The notes under the pieces were generated by a model. It searched no databases and was not told the DNA's origin. It saw nothing but the letters and a program-made list of their open reading frames with translations. Source: Calothrix sp. NIES-4105 (lineage in GTDB: Bacteria; Cyanobacteriota; Cyanobacteriia; Cyanobacteriales; Nostocaceae). From it: 64,000 nt of DNA. This document shows positions 27,462-36,602 of the stretch, piece by piece. The stretch covers positions 5,221,614-5,285,613 of the forward strand of contig NZ_AP018290.1 in NCBI RefSeq assembly GCF_002368415.1. The letters run 5' to 3'. The position numbers were made by a program, and so were the translations under genes. How positions within the stretch are numbered: position 1 is the first letter of the stretch; each line of letters begins with the position of its first letter.

Positions 27462-27495
27462 GGATTACTCCGAAATACTACGTTATGTCATTACG
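27462..27495. repeat. right terminal inverted repeat
   Basis: In reverse complement this end shows the cores TAATGACATAACG and GGAGTAAT seen at the left end. It abuts the second CCAT copy, after which hsdR resumes at AACTACAACGAAG. Confidence 0.65.
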
Positions 27496-30276
27496 CCATA
27501 ACTACAACGAAGAAGAAACCCGTCGCTATTTAATTGATGTACTTCTACTAGAAGCTGGTTGGGATGTTCATCAACCAGATTGTAAAGAGTACGATGTCGA
27601 GGGAATGCCTAGTAAAACAGGTGATGGTCGCGCTGATTATGTACTTTGGGGAAGTGATGGTAAACCTTTGGCAGTACGAAGCTAAACGCACCCGCAAAGA
27701 CCCCGCTGCTGGTAAGCATCAAGCTAAACTTTACGCAGATTGTTTAGAAAAGCGTTTTAATCAGCGTCCAGTTATTTTTTATAGTAACGGTTATCAACAT
27801 TGGATATGGGATGATGTAAATTACCCACCCCGCGAAATTCAAGGTTTCCTCAAAAAATATGAACTTGAACGCTTAATTTGGCGCCGTCAAAATCAAAAAT
27901 CATTAAGTTCAATAAAAATCAACACTAATATAGTAGAACGTAGTTATCAAATAGAAGCTATTAATCGCATTACTGAGAAATTTGATAAAGATAAAGGATT
28001 AAAAGCACTGTTGGTAATGGCAACGGGGACGGGGAAAACTCGTACCGCTATCGCTTTGGTTGATGTCCTCAAACGTGCCAATTGGGTAAAACGAGTATTA
28101 TTTTTAGCGGATAGAAAAGCGTTATTAATTCAGGCACAGCGCGCGTTTAGAAGCTTTCTACCGAATCTTAGTACTGTAAATTTGAGTGAAGATGGTAAGG
28201 ATAATATTGATAATATTGAGGTAGTACTCGCAACTTATCCAGCCATTGCCAACCGTATTAATATTAGTGATGGAAGTAATCGAGTTTTTGGCAGTGGTCA
28301 CTTTGATTTGATTATCGTTGATGAAGCGCATCGCTCGATTTATAAAAAATATCGCGCGCTGTTTGATTACTTTGATGGGTTATTAGTAGGGTTAACAGCA
28401 ACACCTCGCAAAGAGATACACCGCGATACTTACCGTATTTTTGATTTAGAACCGGGAGTTCCTACTCATGTTTACGAATTATCTGATGCTATCAAAGATG
28501 GTTATCTAGTTCCACCATTAGGAATTAAAGCATCGTTTAAGTTTCTGCTTCGTGGGGTAAAATACGCTGACCTGAGCGAGTCAGAAAAGGAAGAGTACGA
28601 AGAAAAGTTTCAAGACGACGAAGGAGCAGTACCAGAAAAAGTTGGTGCAGTAGCGTTAAATGCATGGTTATTCAATATTAATACAGTTGACGAAGCGCTG
28701 AAGTTATTAATGGAATATGGGTTAAAGGTAGATGGTGGTGATAAGCTTGGTAAAACTATAATCTTTGCCCGTAACCATAATCATGCTGAATTCATTGTTC
28801 AGCGCTTTGATAAGAATTATTCTAAATACCAAGGTAAATTTGCCCAAGTTATCGATAGTCATAATTCTTACGCACAAAGTCTTCTTGATGATTTCTCTGA
28901 CCGTAATAAACAGCCAACTATCGCGGTATCTGTAGATATGCTCGATACAGGTGTAGATGTGCCTGAAGTTGTCAATTTAGTATTCTTTAAACCCGTATGT
29001 TCCCAAGTAAAATTTAGCCAGATGATAGGACGGGAAACGCGACTATGTAAGGATTTATTTGGAATTGGCACCTCGAAAACTGAATTCTTTGTATTTGATT
29101 TATGTAGTAACTTTGAGTTTTTTGACCAGCAACTACCTGAAAAAGAAATCAAACCAACTCAAAGCGTTAACGGGCAGTTATTTAAAGCGCGCGTAAAATT
29201 GAGTAATGCTCTATCTGAAAGTGGTGGTAAATATAAAGTTTTACAATCAACCTTACTCAATAACTTACATCAACAAGTCTCTAGTATGGAGCGTGATAAC
29301 TTTTTAATCCGTCCTCATTTACAACGAGTTAATGAGTTTTCACAACGCGCGCGATGGGATGCAGTTACTAATCAAGACATAGAAGCAATAAATCAGTTAG
29401 CTCAACTTCCGAATGGTTTAACTGATGAAAATCCTTTATCTAAACAGTTTGATTTACTAATTTTGAAATTGCAGCTTGCGGTTTTATCCCCCCAACAGGG
29501 TAATAACTTTGTACGGTTGCGTGACCAAGTGCGGGACTTAATGCAACGCTTGGAACTGTCATCGCACTGTCCCCCAGGTAAAAGCACAGTTACAGTTAAT
29601 TGAGGAATTACAAACAGAAGCTTGGTGGACTGATGCAACACCAGAAATGTTAGAAACTATTCGGCAACGGTTACGTGATTTAATCAAATTTATTGACCGT
29701 GAAGAGCAAGCTATTGTATATACAGACTTTGTTGATGAACTCGAAGAACTGGAAGAGGTTGCTGTACCAACTCACCAAACTGGTTTTAGTAAGGAACAGT
29801 ACTGTAAAAAAGTAGAAACATATATTCGTGAAAACCAAAACCACATTGCTATTGCTAAACTGAAACGCAACGTACCGTTAACTTAGTCGGATGTAACTGC
29901 ACTTGAAAAAATGTTATACGGCACCTCTATAATTGAAAGTCGAGAGCAGTTTCAGCAAGTATATGGCGCCGTTAATATAAAGAGCTTTATACGTCAGCTT
30001 GTAGGTCTAGACCGCAAAGCTGCGAAACAAGCATTTAATAAGTATTTACAAAATCAAAACTTTGGCACCAATCAAATACGCTTTGTGGAAATGATAATAG
30101 ATTATCTCACACAAAACGGAGTAATGGATCCAGGAAGACTTTATGAGGCGCCGTTTACTAATTTACACCAAAATGGTTTAGATGGTGTGTTTAGTAATGA
30201 TAGCGATATTGAAGAAATTATCGCTATTGTAACGGAGTTTAATAAGAATGCTGACGTGAAGTTTGGCGCCGCTTGA
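27496..30276 (+). pseudogene. hsdR: HsdR 3' part (SF2 helicase and C-terminal domain), broken
   Basis: The gene resumes after the inserted element with YNEEETRRYLIDVLLLEAGWDV, the start of the endonuclease domain (motif region including EAKRTRKDPAAGKHQ). A frameshift lies near 27675. The SF2 helicase has Walker A MATGTGKTRTA, DEAH, and GLTATPRK, with motif VI as IGRETRL. A second frameshift near 29575 moves the frame into KAQLQLIEELQTEAWW, and an in-frame TAG at 29884-29886 interrupts the C-terminal domain, which otherwise runs to 30276 (NADVKFGAA). Apart from these lesions the codons are well conserved. This is the restriction and translocation subunit of a dead type I system. Confidence 0.88.
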
Positions 30277-30592
30277 TGCAAGTACTTGTTAGATACTGAA
30301 AAGATAAGGTAATAAGTTTGCCATGCCACAGAAAGGCAACAAGGCAGTGTAATTTAAGGTGGTATTGTGGGCACCTGAAACGAGTAAAGTGTAATAAATT
30401 AAATTAGATTGGCACCGTGATAACAAACTATCTCGCTCCCGGATTAAAAATTTCATGTCCTCTGTGTCCTCTGTGTCTCTGTGGTAATAAAAATAATTTA
30501 TCTTTTCCCACCATTAATAATTAATATATAACGGCGCCTCATTGTTTAAAAACTTTACTTAGCTTAACAAACAAGTTGCTATTTTTCTGAAA
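30277..30592. other. intergenic region between hsdR and TPR gene
   Basis: There is no convincing ORF. It holds a GGCGCC near 30533 and, at 30455-30500, a CTGTGTCTCTGTGGT-type dispersed repeat (listed separately). Both flanking genes converge here, so terminators for each are expected, but no strong hairpin with a T-run was seen. Confidence 0.5.
30455..30500. repeat. dispersed CTCTGTGTCTCTGTGGT repeat
   Basis: The sequence carries tandem TCCTCTGTG units followed by TCTCTGTGGTAATAAAAATAA. A closely similar copy lies at 37737-37772 (CTCTGTGTCTCTGTGGTAAA). Both are intergenic and point the same way. The function is unknown. Confidence 0.65.
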
Positions 30593-32158
30593 TTAATGCA
30601 TGAAAGCGCGCGCTATCTTGTAGATTATCAAAATCAGAGTCAGTTCTATCAAAGTATTTATATTTTTCCGAATTAAGATTATAATTGCTCGTTGTAAATT
30701 TTTTATTGCCAAATAAATATTCTTCTGCAAAGCATAGCAATAGGCTTTTTTATAAAAGATAGATGGGTCATCAGGTTTAATTTCTAAAGCTTTGTCAAAG
30801 GATGCAACAGCTTTTTCTAATCTTCCTAACTGACGCAGCGCATTACCTCGATTGTACCATGCTTGATGTAAATCAGGTTTAATTTCAACAGCTTTGTCGA
30901 AGGATGAAACAGCTTCTTCTAATCTTCCTAACTGACGCAGCGCATTACCTCGATTGTACCAAGCATAGTGGTCATCAGGTTTAATTTCAACAGCTTTGTC
31001 GTAGGATGCAACAGCTTCTTCTAATCTTCCTAACTGACGCAGCGCATTACCTCGACCGTACCAAGCATAGTGGTCATCAGGTTTAATTTCAACAGCTTTG
31101 TCGTAGGATGCAACAGCTTCTTCTAATCTTCCTAACTGACGCAGCGCATTACCTCGACCGTACCAAGCATAGTGGTCATCAGGTTTAATTTCAACAGCTT
31201 TGTCGTAGGATGCAACAGCTTCTTCTAATCTTCCTAACTGACGCAGCGCATTACCTCGAGTAGTCCAAGCATAGTGTTCATCAGGTTTAATTTCAACAGC
31301 TTTGTCGTAGGATGAAACAGCTTCTTCTAATCTTCCTAAATCATCCAGAGCATTACCTCGATTGTACCAAGCTGTGTGGTAATCAGGTTTAAATTCAACA
31401 GCTTTATCAAAATGTATAAATGCTTCTTCATACTCTTCGTTAGCATTATGTATTCTTCCTAGTTCGCGAAATAACTTAGCTTTGTATTCAGATGTTTGGT
31501 TATGTTCTTGCAATAGTTCTTGTATTTCTACAATACGTTGATTTCTTAATTCCGGCGCCCAATCAAGATACATTTGGTAATCAGCATCCTCAATAATGCG
31601 GGATGATTCTTTTTGTAAAGTGTCCGCATCTATAGGAAAATCAAAGGAACCCGAACGCCAATCAAAAAAATCAGGCGCCCTTTGAATAAAGTATCTGAGT
31701 ACAAATACTGGAACTAAAAAAATAAAGCAAGTTGGAAAATTACTTCTTAAACGCTCTCGTTGTTGGTTGAGGTTAATAAAAATTGGTGGTACACCCTTCC
31801 AACTATAAGTATAAGCTTCTCTACTACTCCAACCAGCATTTTTTTTAGTTTCTTCATATTTAAGCAAGGATGATTCTATATTTTTTATAAATAAAATGTC
31901 TACTTGCTTGATATCGGGAAAATTTTCTATCTCTTGATATAAATTCTCTACATCTTTATTTAAGTTCAATACTTGAACATTTTTATCTGGAATATCTCTT
32001 TTGACGCAAGAAATTATTTTCTCCCCCTCCGCAGGAGAACAACGAACAAACATTAAACCAAAACCATCAGTCCATTTCAACGCACGCAGTAAAGCTTGAT
32101 ATTCCTCTGCTGCTGACTCAGAAAAATCTTGTTTTAAGTCAAATGGTTCTAGACTCAT
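30593..32158 (-). CDS. TPR-repeat protein partnered with a P-loop NTPase
   Basis: A protein of 521 residues. The first 200 residues form a domain with VDILFIKNIESSLLK, PPIFINLNQQRERLR and APDFFDWRSGSFDF; it looks like a degenerate NTPase-like or sensor region without a Walker A motif. From about residue 235 follow at least seven 34-residue tetratricopeptide repeats of the form AWYNRGNALRQLGRLEEAV, some identical even at DNA level. A last segment (about 490-515) is hydrophobic. It starts 31 bases after the NTPase gene (32190-33518), so the two are co-transcribed. TPR arrays bind proteins. The pairing suggests a two-component NTPase-TPR system of unknown role, possibly defence. Confidence 0.75.
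   Translation of the reverse strand: MSLEPFDLKQDFSESAAEEYQALLRALKWTDGFGLMFVRCSPAEGEKIISCVKRDIPDKNVQVLNLNKDVENLYQEIENFPDIKQVDILFIKNIESSLLKYEETKKNAGWSSREAYTYSWKGVPPIFINLNQQRERLRSNFPTCFIFLVPVFVLRYFIQRAPDFFDWRSGSFDFPIDADTLQKESSRIIEDADYQMYLDWAPELRNQRIVEIQELLQEHNQTSEYKAKLFRELGRIHNANEEYEEAFIHFDKAVEFKPDYHTAWYNRGNALDDLGRLEEAVSSYDKAVEIKPDEHYAWTTRGNALRQLGRLEEAVASYDKAVEIKPDDHYAWYGRGNALRQLGRLEEAVASYDKAVEIKPDDHYAWYGRGNALRQLGRLEEAVASYDKAVEIKPDDHYAWYNRGNALRQLGRLEEAVSSFDKAVEIKPDLHQAWYNRGNALRQLGRLEKAVASFDKALEIKPDDPSIFYKKAYCYALQKNIYLAIKNLQRAIIILIRKNINTLIELTLILIIYKIARAFMH
30790..31400. repeat. tandem 102-bp repeats within the TPR gene
   Basis: About six units of 102 bp, each encoding a 34-residue TPR, differ by only a few bases, and the two central ones (about 31000-31240) look identical. 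The identity includes third codon positions, so the array expanded or was homogenised recently. The copy number is likely to vary between strains. Confidence 0.85.
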
Positions 32159-32189
32159 GGTTTGAAGTAGGGGTATGTAAAAATAAGCA

Positions 32190-33518
32190 TTACGATTTTA
32201 ACTTCTGCAAAGCAGTTTTAAAATCATCAATATATCTAATTATAGGATGAACATCATACCAGCAACGAACATTATTTTCACCATCTAAATAGCGGTATTC
32301 TAAAATACAACGATTAAATAATAATTTTCGATGCGAATCATCATTCTTAATTTTTTTAGATAAAAATACAGAAGCTAATGTTTCCCACTCATTAGCATAA
32401 ACAGTTGCATGGTAAGTATTACGAAGCGAACTTATAGCTTTCTGTACTGCTTTTGGTTGAATTGGTAAAGTATCTGTATATTTTATTGTCTCTTTCATTA
32501 AGAGTATTAAGTTTCTCAAATGACCACCACTCATTAAACATAATTCATCTAAGTTTTGAGGATTTTCAAATAAACTTACAATCGACATATTCGAGTTAAC
32601 TAACTTAACTCTTTCTTGTAATAACTTCTTAAATGTATTTAATCCTCGCTCATACGTTTGATTATCAGGGGTATATACCATTACCATTGGTAAAACTAAA
32701 GGAATATCAGCATATATATCTTGTAAATTGGCGCCATTGCCAGAGTAAACTAAAGAAATTGGTACTGTGTATATTAAATGACAATCTAAGGCTTTAAGCT
32801 GTTCGTTATGGTCGAGAAAAATTTGCTCATGGTTGCTACGTCCATCATCGTATATAACAGGAACAATCCTATCCAAATTATCCGTAATTACTACAATATC
32901 CTCATATTGTTCTGGTAATTTTTTTCTAGCATCGTCGATAAACTCATTCAAAGCTTGAATTAAAGTTTGAGTATGAGGGTTAACTAAATTTCGTATTCTG
33001 CGACGCTGGGTAGGTTCAGTATGAATTTTAGCAGTCATCTTCGCAAAAGTCGGTATATCTTTTTCTACAGTAATTTCAGACAAAGATATATCAGGGATAA
33101 TATCCTTTAAATCTTTAGCGAGATTTTTTAACCACTCTAAAACAGGGTAAGGATTCCCCCTATCTTTCAAAGCTTCTAATATACGTCGCGTACAAGCCAG
33201 AAGAATATCGCTATATTCAACATCTTGTGGTTCAATATCCTGCTCATCTGCTGCAAAATATACCACAAAAAAACCTTTATCATCTAAATCTTTTTGTAGC
33301 CGCAATAGTTCTGTTGACTTTCCGGCGCCACGATGACCAGAATAAAGCTGGCAAGTTTTCTCTTCAGATAAGAAAATATCCTTACCTATATCTATCAAAA
33401 TGTCCCCCTCACCTCGCACATCGTTACAATCTACATATGCTGGGTCTCCTGCTGGTAAAGGTGAGGATGGGTCAAAGACGTTATAAAGTGCTTTGATTAA
33501 TTTCGGATCAAATTTCAT
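32190..33518 (-). CDS. P-loop NTPase (STAND/KAP/AAA-like) with TPR partner
   Basis: A protein of 442 residues with Walker A GHRGAGKST (about residues 60-68) and a Walker B-like strand VVITDNLDRI (about 215-224). Residues IYTVPISLVYSG and LVLPMVMVYTPD fit the sensor strands of a STAND-, KAP- or AAA-like ATPase, and LMSGGHLRNLILLM resembles a sensor-2 or lid helix. It contains no catalytic nuclease, TIR or protease motif that could be recognised. It is the first gene of an operon with the TPR protein. Similar NTPase modules in multicellular bacteria are linked to conflict or signalling systems; the role here is inferred from position next to a restriction locus. Confidence 0.72.
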   Translation of the reverse strand: MKFDPKLIKALYNVFDPSSPLPAGDPAYVDCNDVRGEGDILIDIGKDIFLSEEKTCQLYSGHRGAGKSTELLRLQKDLDDKGFFVVYFAADEQDIEPQDVEYSDILLACTRRILEALKDRGNPYPVLEWLKNLAKDLKDIIPDISLSEITVEKDIPTFAKMTAKIHTEPTQRRRIRNLVNPHTQTLIQALNEFIDDARKKLPEQYEDIVVITDNLDRIVPVIYDDGRSNHEQIFLDHNEQLKALDCHLIYTVPISLVYSGNGANLQDIYADIPLVLPMVMVYTPDNQTYERGLNTFKKLLQERVKLVNSNMSIVSLFENPQNLDELCLMSGGHLRNLILLMKETIKYTDTLPIQPKAVQKAISSLRNTYHATVYANEWETLASVFLSKKIKNDDSHRKLLFNRCILEYRYLDGENNVRCWYDVHPIIRYIDDFKTALQKLKS

Positions 33519-34232
33519 AATTAATAAATCTCATTAATTTAAGTAAATAACTATTTTGAATCGTTGATGTCACCCGTAATATGCACCATAATTCCTCATT
33601 TATCTGCACCAAAATATTCTCTAACTCTCCATTAAAAGTCTTATTTAACCGTCAGAAACCATCACCTTGGGTTTTAAACTCTCCTTGGTCTAAAGGTCAT
33701 TCAGTAAAATTTGTTACATATTTAGTGTATATTTTATAGCACATTAATTAAGATTTGACTATGATAATAATTATACTTAGTTGCCTAAATGCTTATATAA
33801 ACTACTATTGATATTTTGTAACATATGAATTTACTATGTGTCAGTGGTATGCGCGTTTAACCGCACTACTCGCAGTTTATTTGTAAAATTGAAGCGTCTT
33901 GTCGCGCTCAATAGCGCGATACCAAAAAACAATGGCGCCTTGTATACAACAATATTTATAGGTGAATCTAAATTTTCGCTCTCCCTGATGTGGCGCCTGC
34001 AATGCCCATGATGCCCGTAATGTCCACAACGCCCATAGGCTTCAAGCCTGGGGCTATTGATACGAAGCCCACCTCCGTGGGCTAAAAAACAGCCTGCGCG
34101 TTGGTGGGCTTTGTTTAATTAGGCGCACGATTCGCTCTTGTGTGGCAGGTTTTGGGATTTTGCAATAACTCGGCATCCTACCTGTAGAGGACGCTCTAAT
34201 ATATAGATATTGCACTTCGGAGTAAAAACACC
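33519..34232. other. 714-bp intergenic region with hairpin repeats
   Basis: Upstream of the divergent NTPase gene and of the retropepsin pair. It holds GGCGCC at about 33934 and 33993, a run of ATGCCC-type repeats (about 33998-34035), a short AGGCTTCAAGCCT hairpin, and an AGCCCAC (34066-34072)/GTGGGCT (34077-34083) hairpin followed by a related GGTGGGCTTTG. The last is a dispersed cyanobacterial-style repeat. No reliable ORF was found. Confidence 0.6.
34065..34113. repeat. dispersed hairpin repeat (AGCCCAC/GTGGGCT)
   Basis: AGCCCAC and GTGGGCT form a perfect 7-bp stem with a 4-base loop. A second GGTGGGCTTTG about 20 bases on can pair with AAGCCCACC as an outer stem. It is a non-coding, mobile-type intergenic repeat and could act as a terminator. 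Confidence 0.6.
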
Positions 34233-34550
34233 ATGACTGGAACAAAACCAACAAAGCAGCTTCGTAGAGGAAGAATATTCCCAGAAATACAGTGGACTGA
34301 GGAACAAAAAGAGCAACGTCAAGCTCTTCGAGAAGCTTTTAGAGCGCGCTGTTTGCCTATCTTTGAAAGACTCAAGCCAGAATTAATAGAAACTCATTAC
34401 AACTGGTATATAACCATTGAACCCGACAGCGGCGAGTATTTTATTAACCAAGACCGAATAAAAGGCGCCTTAGAAGCGCGCGAGAAATATCCTAACCATA
34501 GGTTCCATACTTTCCGTATTAATGAAACAGGTGTGTGCGGAACAATATGA
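34233..34550 (+). CDS. hypothetical protein coupled to a retropepsin-like protein
   Basis: A protein of 105 residues, rich in charged amino acids (RIFPEIQWTEEQKEQRQAL; HYNWYITIEPDSGEYF). I do not recognise the domain. The stop overlaps the ATG of the next gene (ATGA at 34547-34550), so the two proteins are probably made together. The pair may be a regulatory or substrate protein with its protease. It carries GGCGCC and GCGCGC sites like native genes. Confidence 0.65.
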   Translation: MTGTKPTKQLRRGRIFPEIQWTEEQKEQRQALREAFRARCLPIFERLKPELIETHYNWYITIEPDSGEYFINQDRIKGALEAREKYPNHRFHTFRINETGVCGTI

Positions 34551-34909
34551 TAAACGGTACTTTTGGTGTTGAGGATGCCTTAATGTTTGAAATAGAATTT
34601 ATTGCATCAGATGGTTCGGGGCTAGAAATAGAGTCTATGTTCGACACAGGATTTTCCGGGTGGCTTGCAGTTAACGACCAAGATATAGATGGTTTTGGTT
34701 GGATATTTATTGACCAGGAAGATATGAGGACGGCACAAGGTACTTCATCATTTGATATTTATGCAGGAAAAATCAAACTTGACGGTCAGGAATATGATAT
34801 CCCTGTGCATGTTGGCAAGAATTTAACTGAAGTTCTACTTGGGCGCCAATGGCTAGAAACTAAACAATTACTAGTCAATAAATCACAGGGTATATTAACT
34901 CTAGGATAA
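34547..34909 (+). CDS. retropepsin-like aspartic protease (clan AA)
   Basis: A small protein of 120 residues with the single-domain retropepsin pattern: FDTGFSGWLAV (catalytic Asp about 32) and, near the C-terminus, VLLGRQWLETKQLLV, which fits the hydrophobic-hydrophobic-Gly segment of the fold. Such proteins must dimerise to form an active site. Start ATG 34547 overlaps the stop of the 105-residue gene. The start at 34535 (GTG) is an alternative in the same frame. Its substrate is unknown. Confidence 0.72.
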   Translation: MINGTFGVEDALMFEIEFIASDGSGLEIESMFDTGFSGWLAVNDQDIDGFGWIFIDQEDMRTAQGTSSFDIYAGKIKLDGQEYDIPVHVGKNLTEVLLGRQWLETKQLLVNKSQGILTLG

Positions 34910-35042
34910 TTTTACACGGAGCGCGCCGCGCAACTTTTAAGGCGCCCTTAAGTATCGTGGCACCTTAAAGCTAGATTAAATGTAAAAACTAATTAGTATA
35001 ATAGCTAAATATTAATTAATTGTAAAATCATAAAAATTTAGT

Positions 35043-36602
35043 GTGACTCAAACAACATTGGCTGATATAAATACTGATATCGTCGTTATTGGTAGCGGAA
35101 TTGGCGGTTTAAGCTGTGCTGCTCTTCTGGCGAAATATGGCTTTGATGTTATTGTTTGCGAAAGCCATTCTATCCCAGGAGGCGCCGCTCACGGTTTCGA
35201 GCGCAACGGTTTTAAATTTGATTCAGGACCTTCACTTTACTCTGGATTATCATATAGTCCCTCACCAAATCCTCTACAGCAAGTACTTGCAGCAATTGAA
35301 GAAGAATTACCTTGTGTGACTTATGATACTTGGGGCTGTTGTTTACCTGAAGGTGATTTTGATACAACTGTAGGCGCCGAACAATTTTGTGAAGTATTGC
35401 AAAAATTACGCGGTGAAGATGCTGTAGCTCAATGGAAGAGACTACAACTCGTCATGGAACCATATGCTGCATCTGCTGTTGCGTTACCAACTGCATCGCT
35501 ACGTTTAGATTTAGGCGCCATTCGGACAGTGGGAAAATTTGCTCCAAAGATGTTGCGTCACTTCTCTAACATTAGTAAGCTTACAGGGCCGTTCTCACGA
35601 ATAATGAACGAAACTGTTAGCGACCCTTTTATCTGTAATTGGTTAAACTTACTTTGCTTCCTTTTATCTGGACTAGATGCTTCGGGTACAAATGCGGCAG
35701 AAGTAGCGTTTATGTTTGCTGACTGGTATAAACCTAACGTTAAACTTGATTATCCTATTGGTGGTAGTGGAGCGTTAGTTGAAGCGTTAGTAAGAGGGTT
35801 AACGAAGTTTAACGGTACGTTAATGCTTAATGCTCATGTCGAAAATATTCTCATAGATAAAAAACGTGCATCTGGTGTGAAACTGCGATCAGGGAAAACT
35901 ATTCAGGCACGTAAAGCTGTAATTTCTAATGCATCGGTATGGGATACACTTAAACTTATTCCCGAAGGCGCCATACCACCAAAATATCGTCAACAACGGC
36001 AAGCTACACCTGAATGCGATAGCTTTATGCATCTTCATCTGGGTATCAATGCTGAAAATATCCGCACCGACTTAGCTTGTCATTATATATATGTTAAAGA
36101 CTGGGAATTAGGCATCACCGCTCCTCAAAATGTTGTACTTGTTTCTATCCCATCATTATTAGACGCTTCACTGGCGCCACCAGGTAAACATGTAATTCAC
36201 GTTTATACACCTGGCAACGAACCATATAAATTATGGCAGGGTATGGATAGGCAAAGCGAACAATATAAACAACTAAAACAAGCGCGTGCGGAAATTATGT
36301 GGCAAGCGCTAGAACGAATTATTCCAGATATAAAACAGCGTTGTGAAGTCACATTAGTAGGTACACCGCTTACTCACGAACGTTATTTGCGACGACATAA
36401 CGGTTCTTATGGTCCTGCAATTAAAGCTTCAGAAGGACTATTCCCCAGCGCGCGCACTCCTCTAACTGGTTTATTTTGCTGTGGAGATTCGACATTTCCA
36501 GGTATCGGTTTACCAGCGGTTGCAGCCAGCGGGATGATTGCTGCAAACACTTTGGCGCCTGTACATAAGCATCTAGCTATGCTTAATCAAATTGGTTGTT
36601 AA
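35043..36602 (+). CDS. FAD-dependent oxidoreductase, carotenoid isomerase/desaturase-like
   Basis: A protein of 519 residues with a Rossmann FAD fingerprint (VVIGSGIGGLSCAALLAKYGF), then ESHSIPGGAAHGFERNGFKFDSGPSLYSGL, typical of the CrtI/CrtISO/retinol saturase superfamily. The C-terminal FAD block is GLFCCGDSTFPGIGLPAVAASGMIAAN. The family isomerises or desaturates carotenoids. A CrtH-type carotene isomerase is possible, but a related oxidoreductase cannot be excluded. The start is GTG 35043; no clear ribosome site is visible. The 3' end overlaps the convergent PEP-CTERM gene by 30 bases. Confidence 0.75.
   Translation: MTQTTLADINTDIVVIGSGIGGLSCAALLAKYGFDVIVCESHSIPGGAAHGFERNGFKFDSGPSLYSGLSYSPSPNPLQQVLAAIEEELPCVTYDTWGCCLPEGDFDTTVGAEQFCEVLQKLRGEDAVAQWKRLQLVMEPYAASAVALPTASLRLDLGAIRTVGKFAPKMLRHFSNISKLTGPFSRIMNETVSDPFICNWLNLLCFLLSGLDASGTNAAEVAFMFADWYKPNVKLDYPIGGSGALVEALVRGLTKFNGTLMLNAHVENILIDKKRASGVKLRSGKTIQARKAVISNASVWDTLKLIPEGAIPPKYRQQRQATPECDSFMHLHLGINAENIRTDLACHYIYVKDWELGITAPQNVVLVSIPSLLDASLAPPGKHVIHVYTPGNEPYKLWQGMDRQSEQYKQLKQARAEIMWQALERIIPDIKQRCEVTLVGTPLTHERYLRRHNGSYGPAIKASEGLFPSARTPLTGLFCCGDSTFPGIGLPAVAASGMIAANTLAPVHKHLAMLNQIGC

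Larger units (their letters stand above)
25229..27495. mobile_element. 2.27-kb TIR element carrying a TnpB/Cas12-like gene
   Basis: The element interrupts hsdR between two CCAT copies (25225-25228 and 27496-27499), consistent with a 4-bp target duplication. Its ends are imperfect inverted repeats. On the left the order from the end is TAATTAGATAACG then GGAGTAATTCGG; the right end in reverse complement reads TAATGACATAACG then GGAGTAATCC. It carries a single gene (25535-27037), about 300 bp of leader and 458 bp of non-coding right part, but no transposase. GGCGCC sites are absent, in contrast to the surroundings. IS200/IS605-type elements lack inverted ends and duplications, so the mobilising enzyme is of another kind and must act in trans. 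Confidence 0.75.

Noticed and set aside
30790-31400. Regularly spaced repeats suggesting a CRISPR array
   Set aside because: The 102-bp period matches 34-residue TPR units in one open frame, with no unique spacers.
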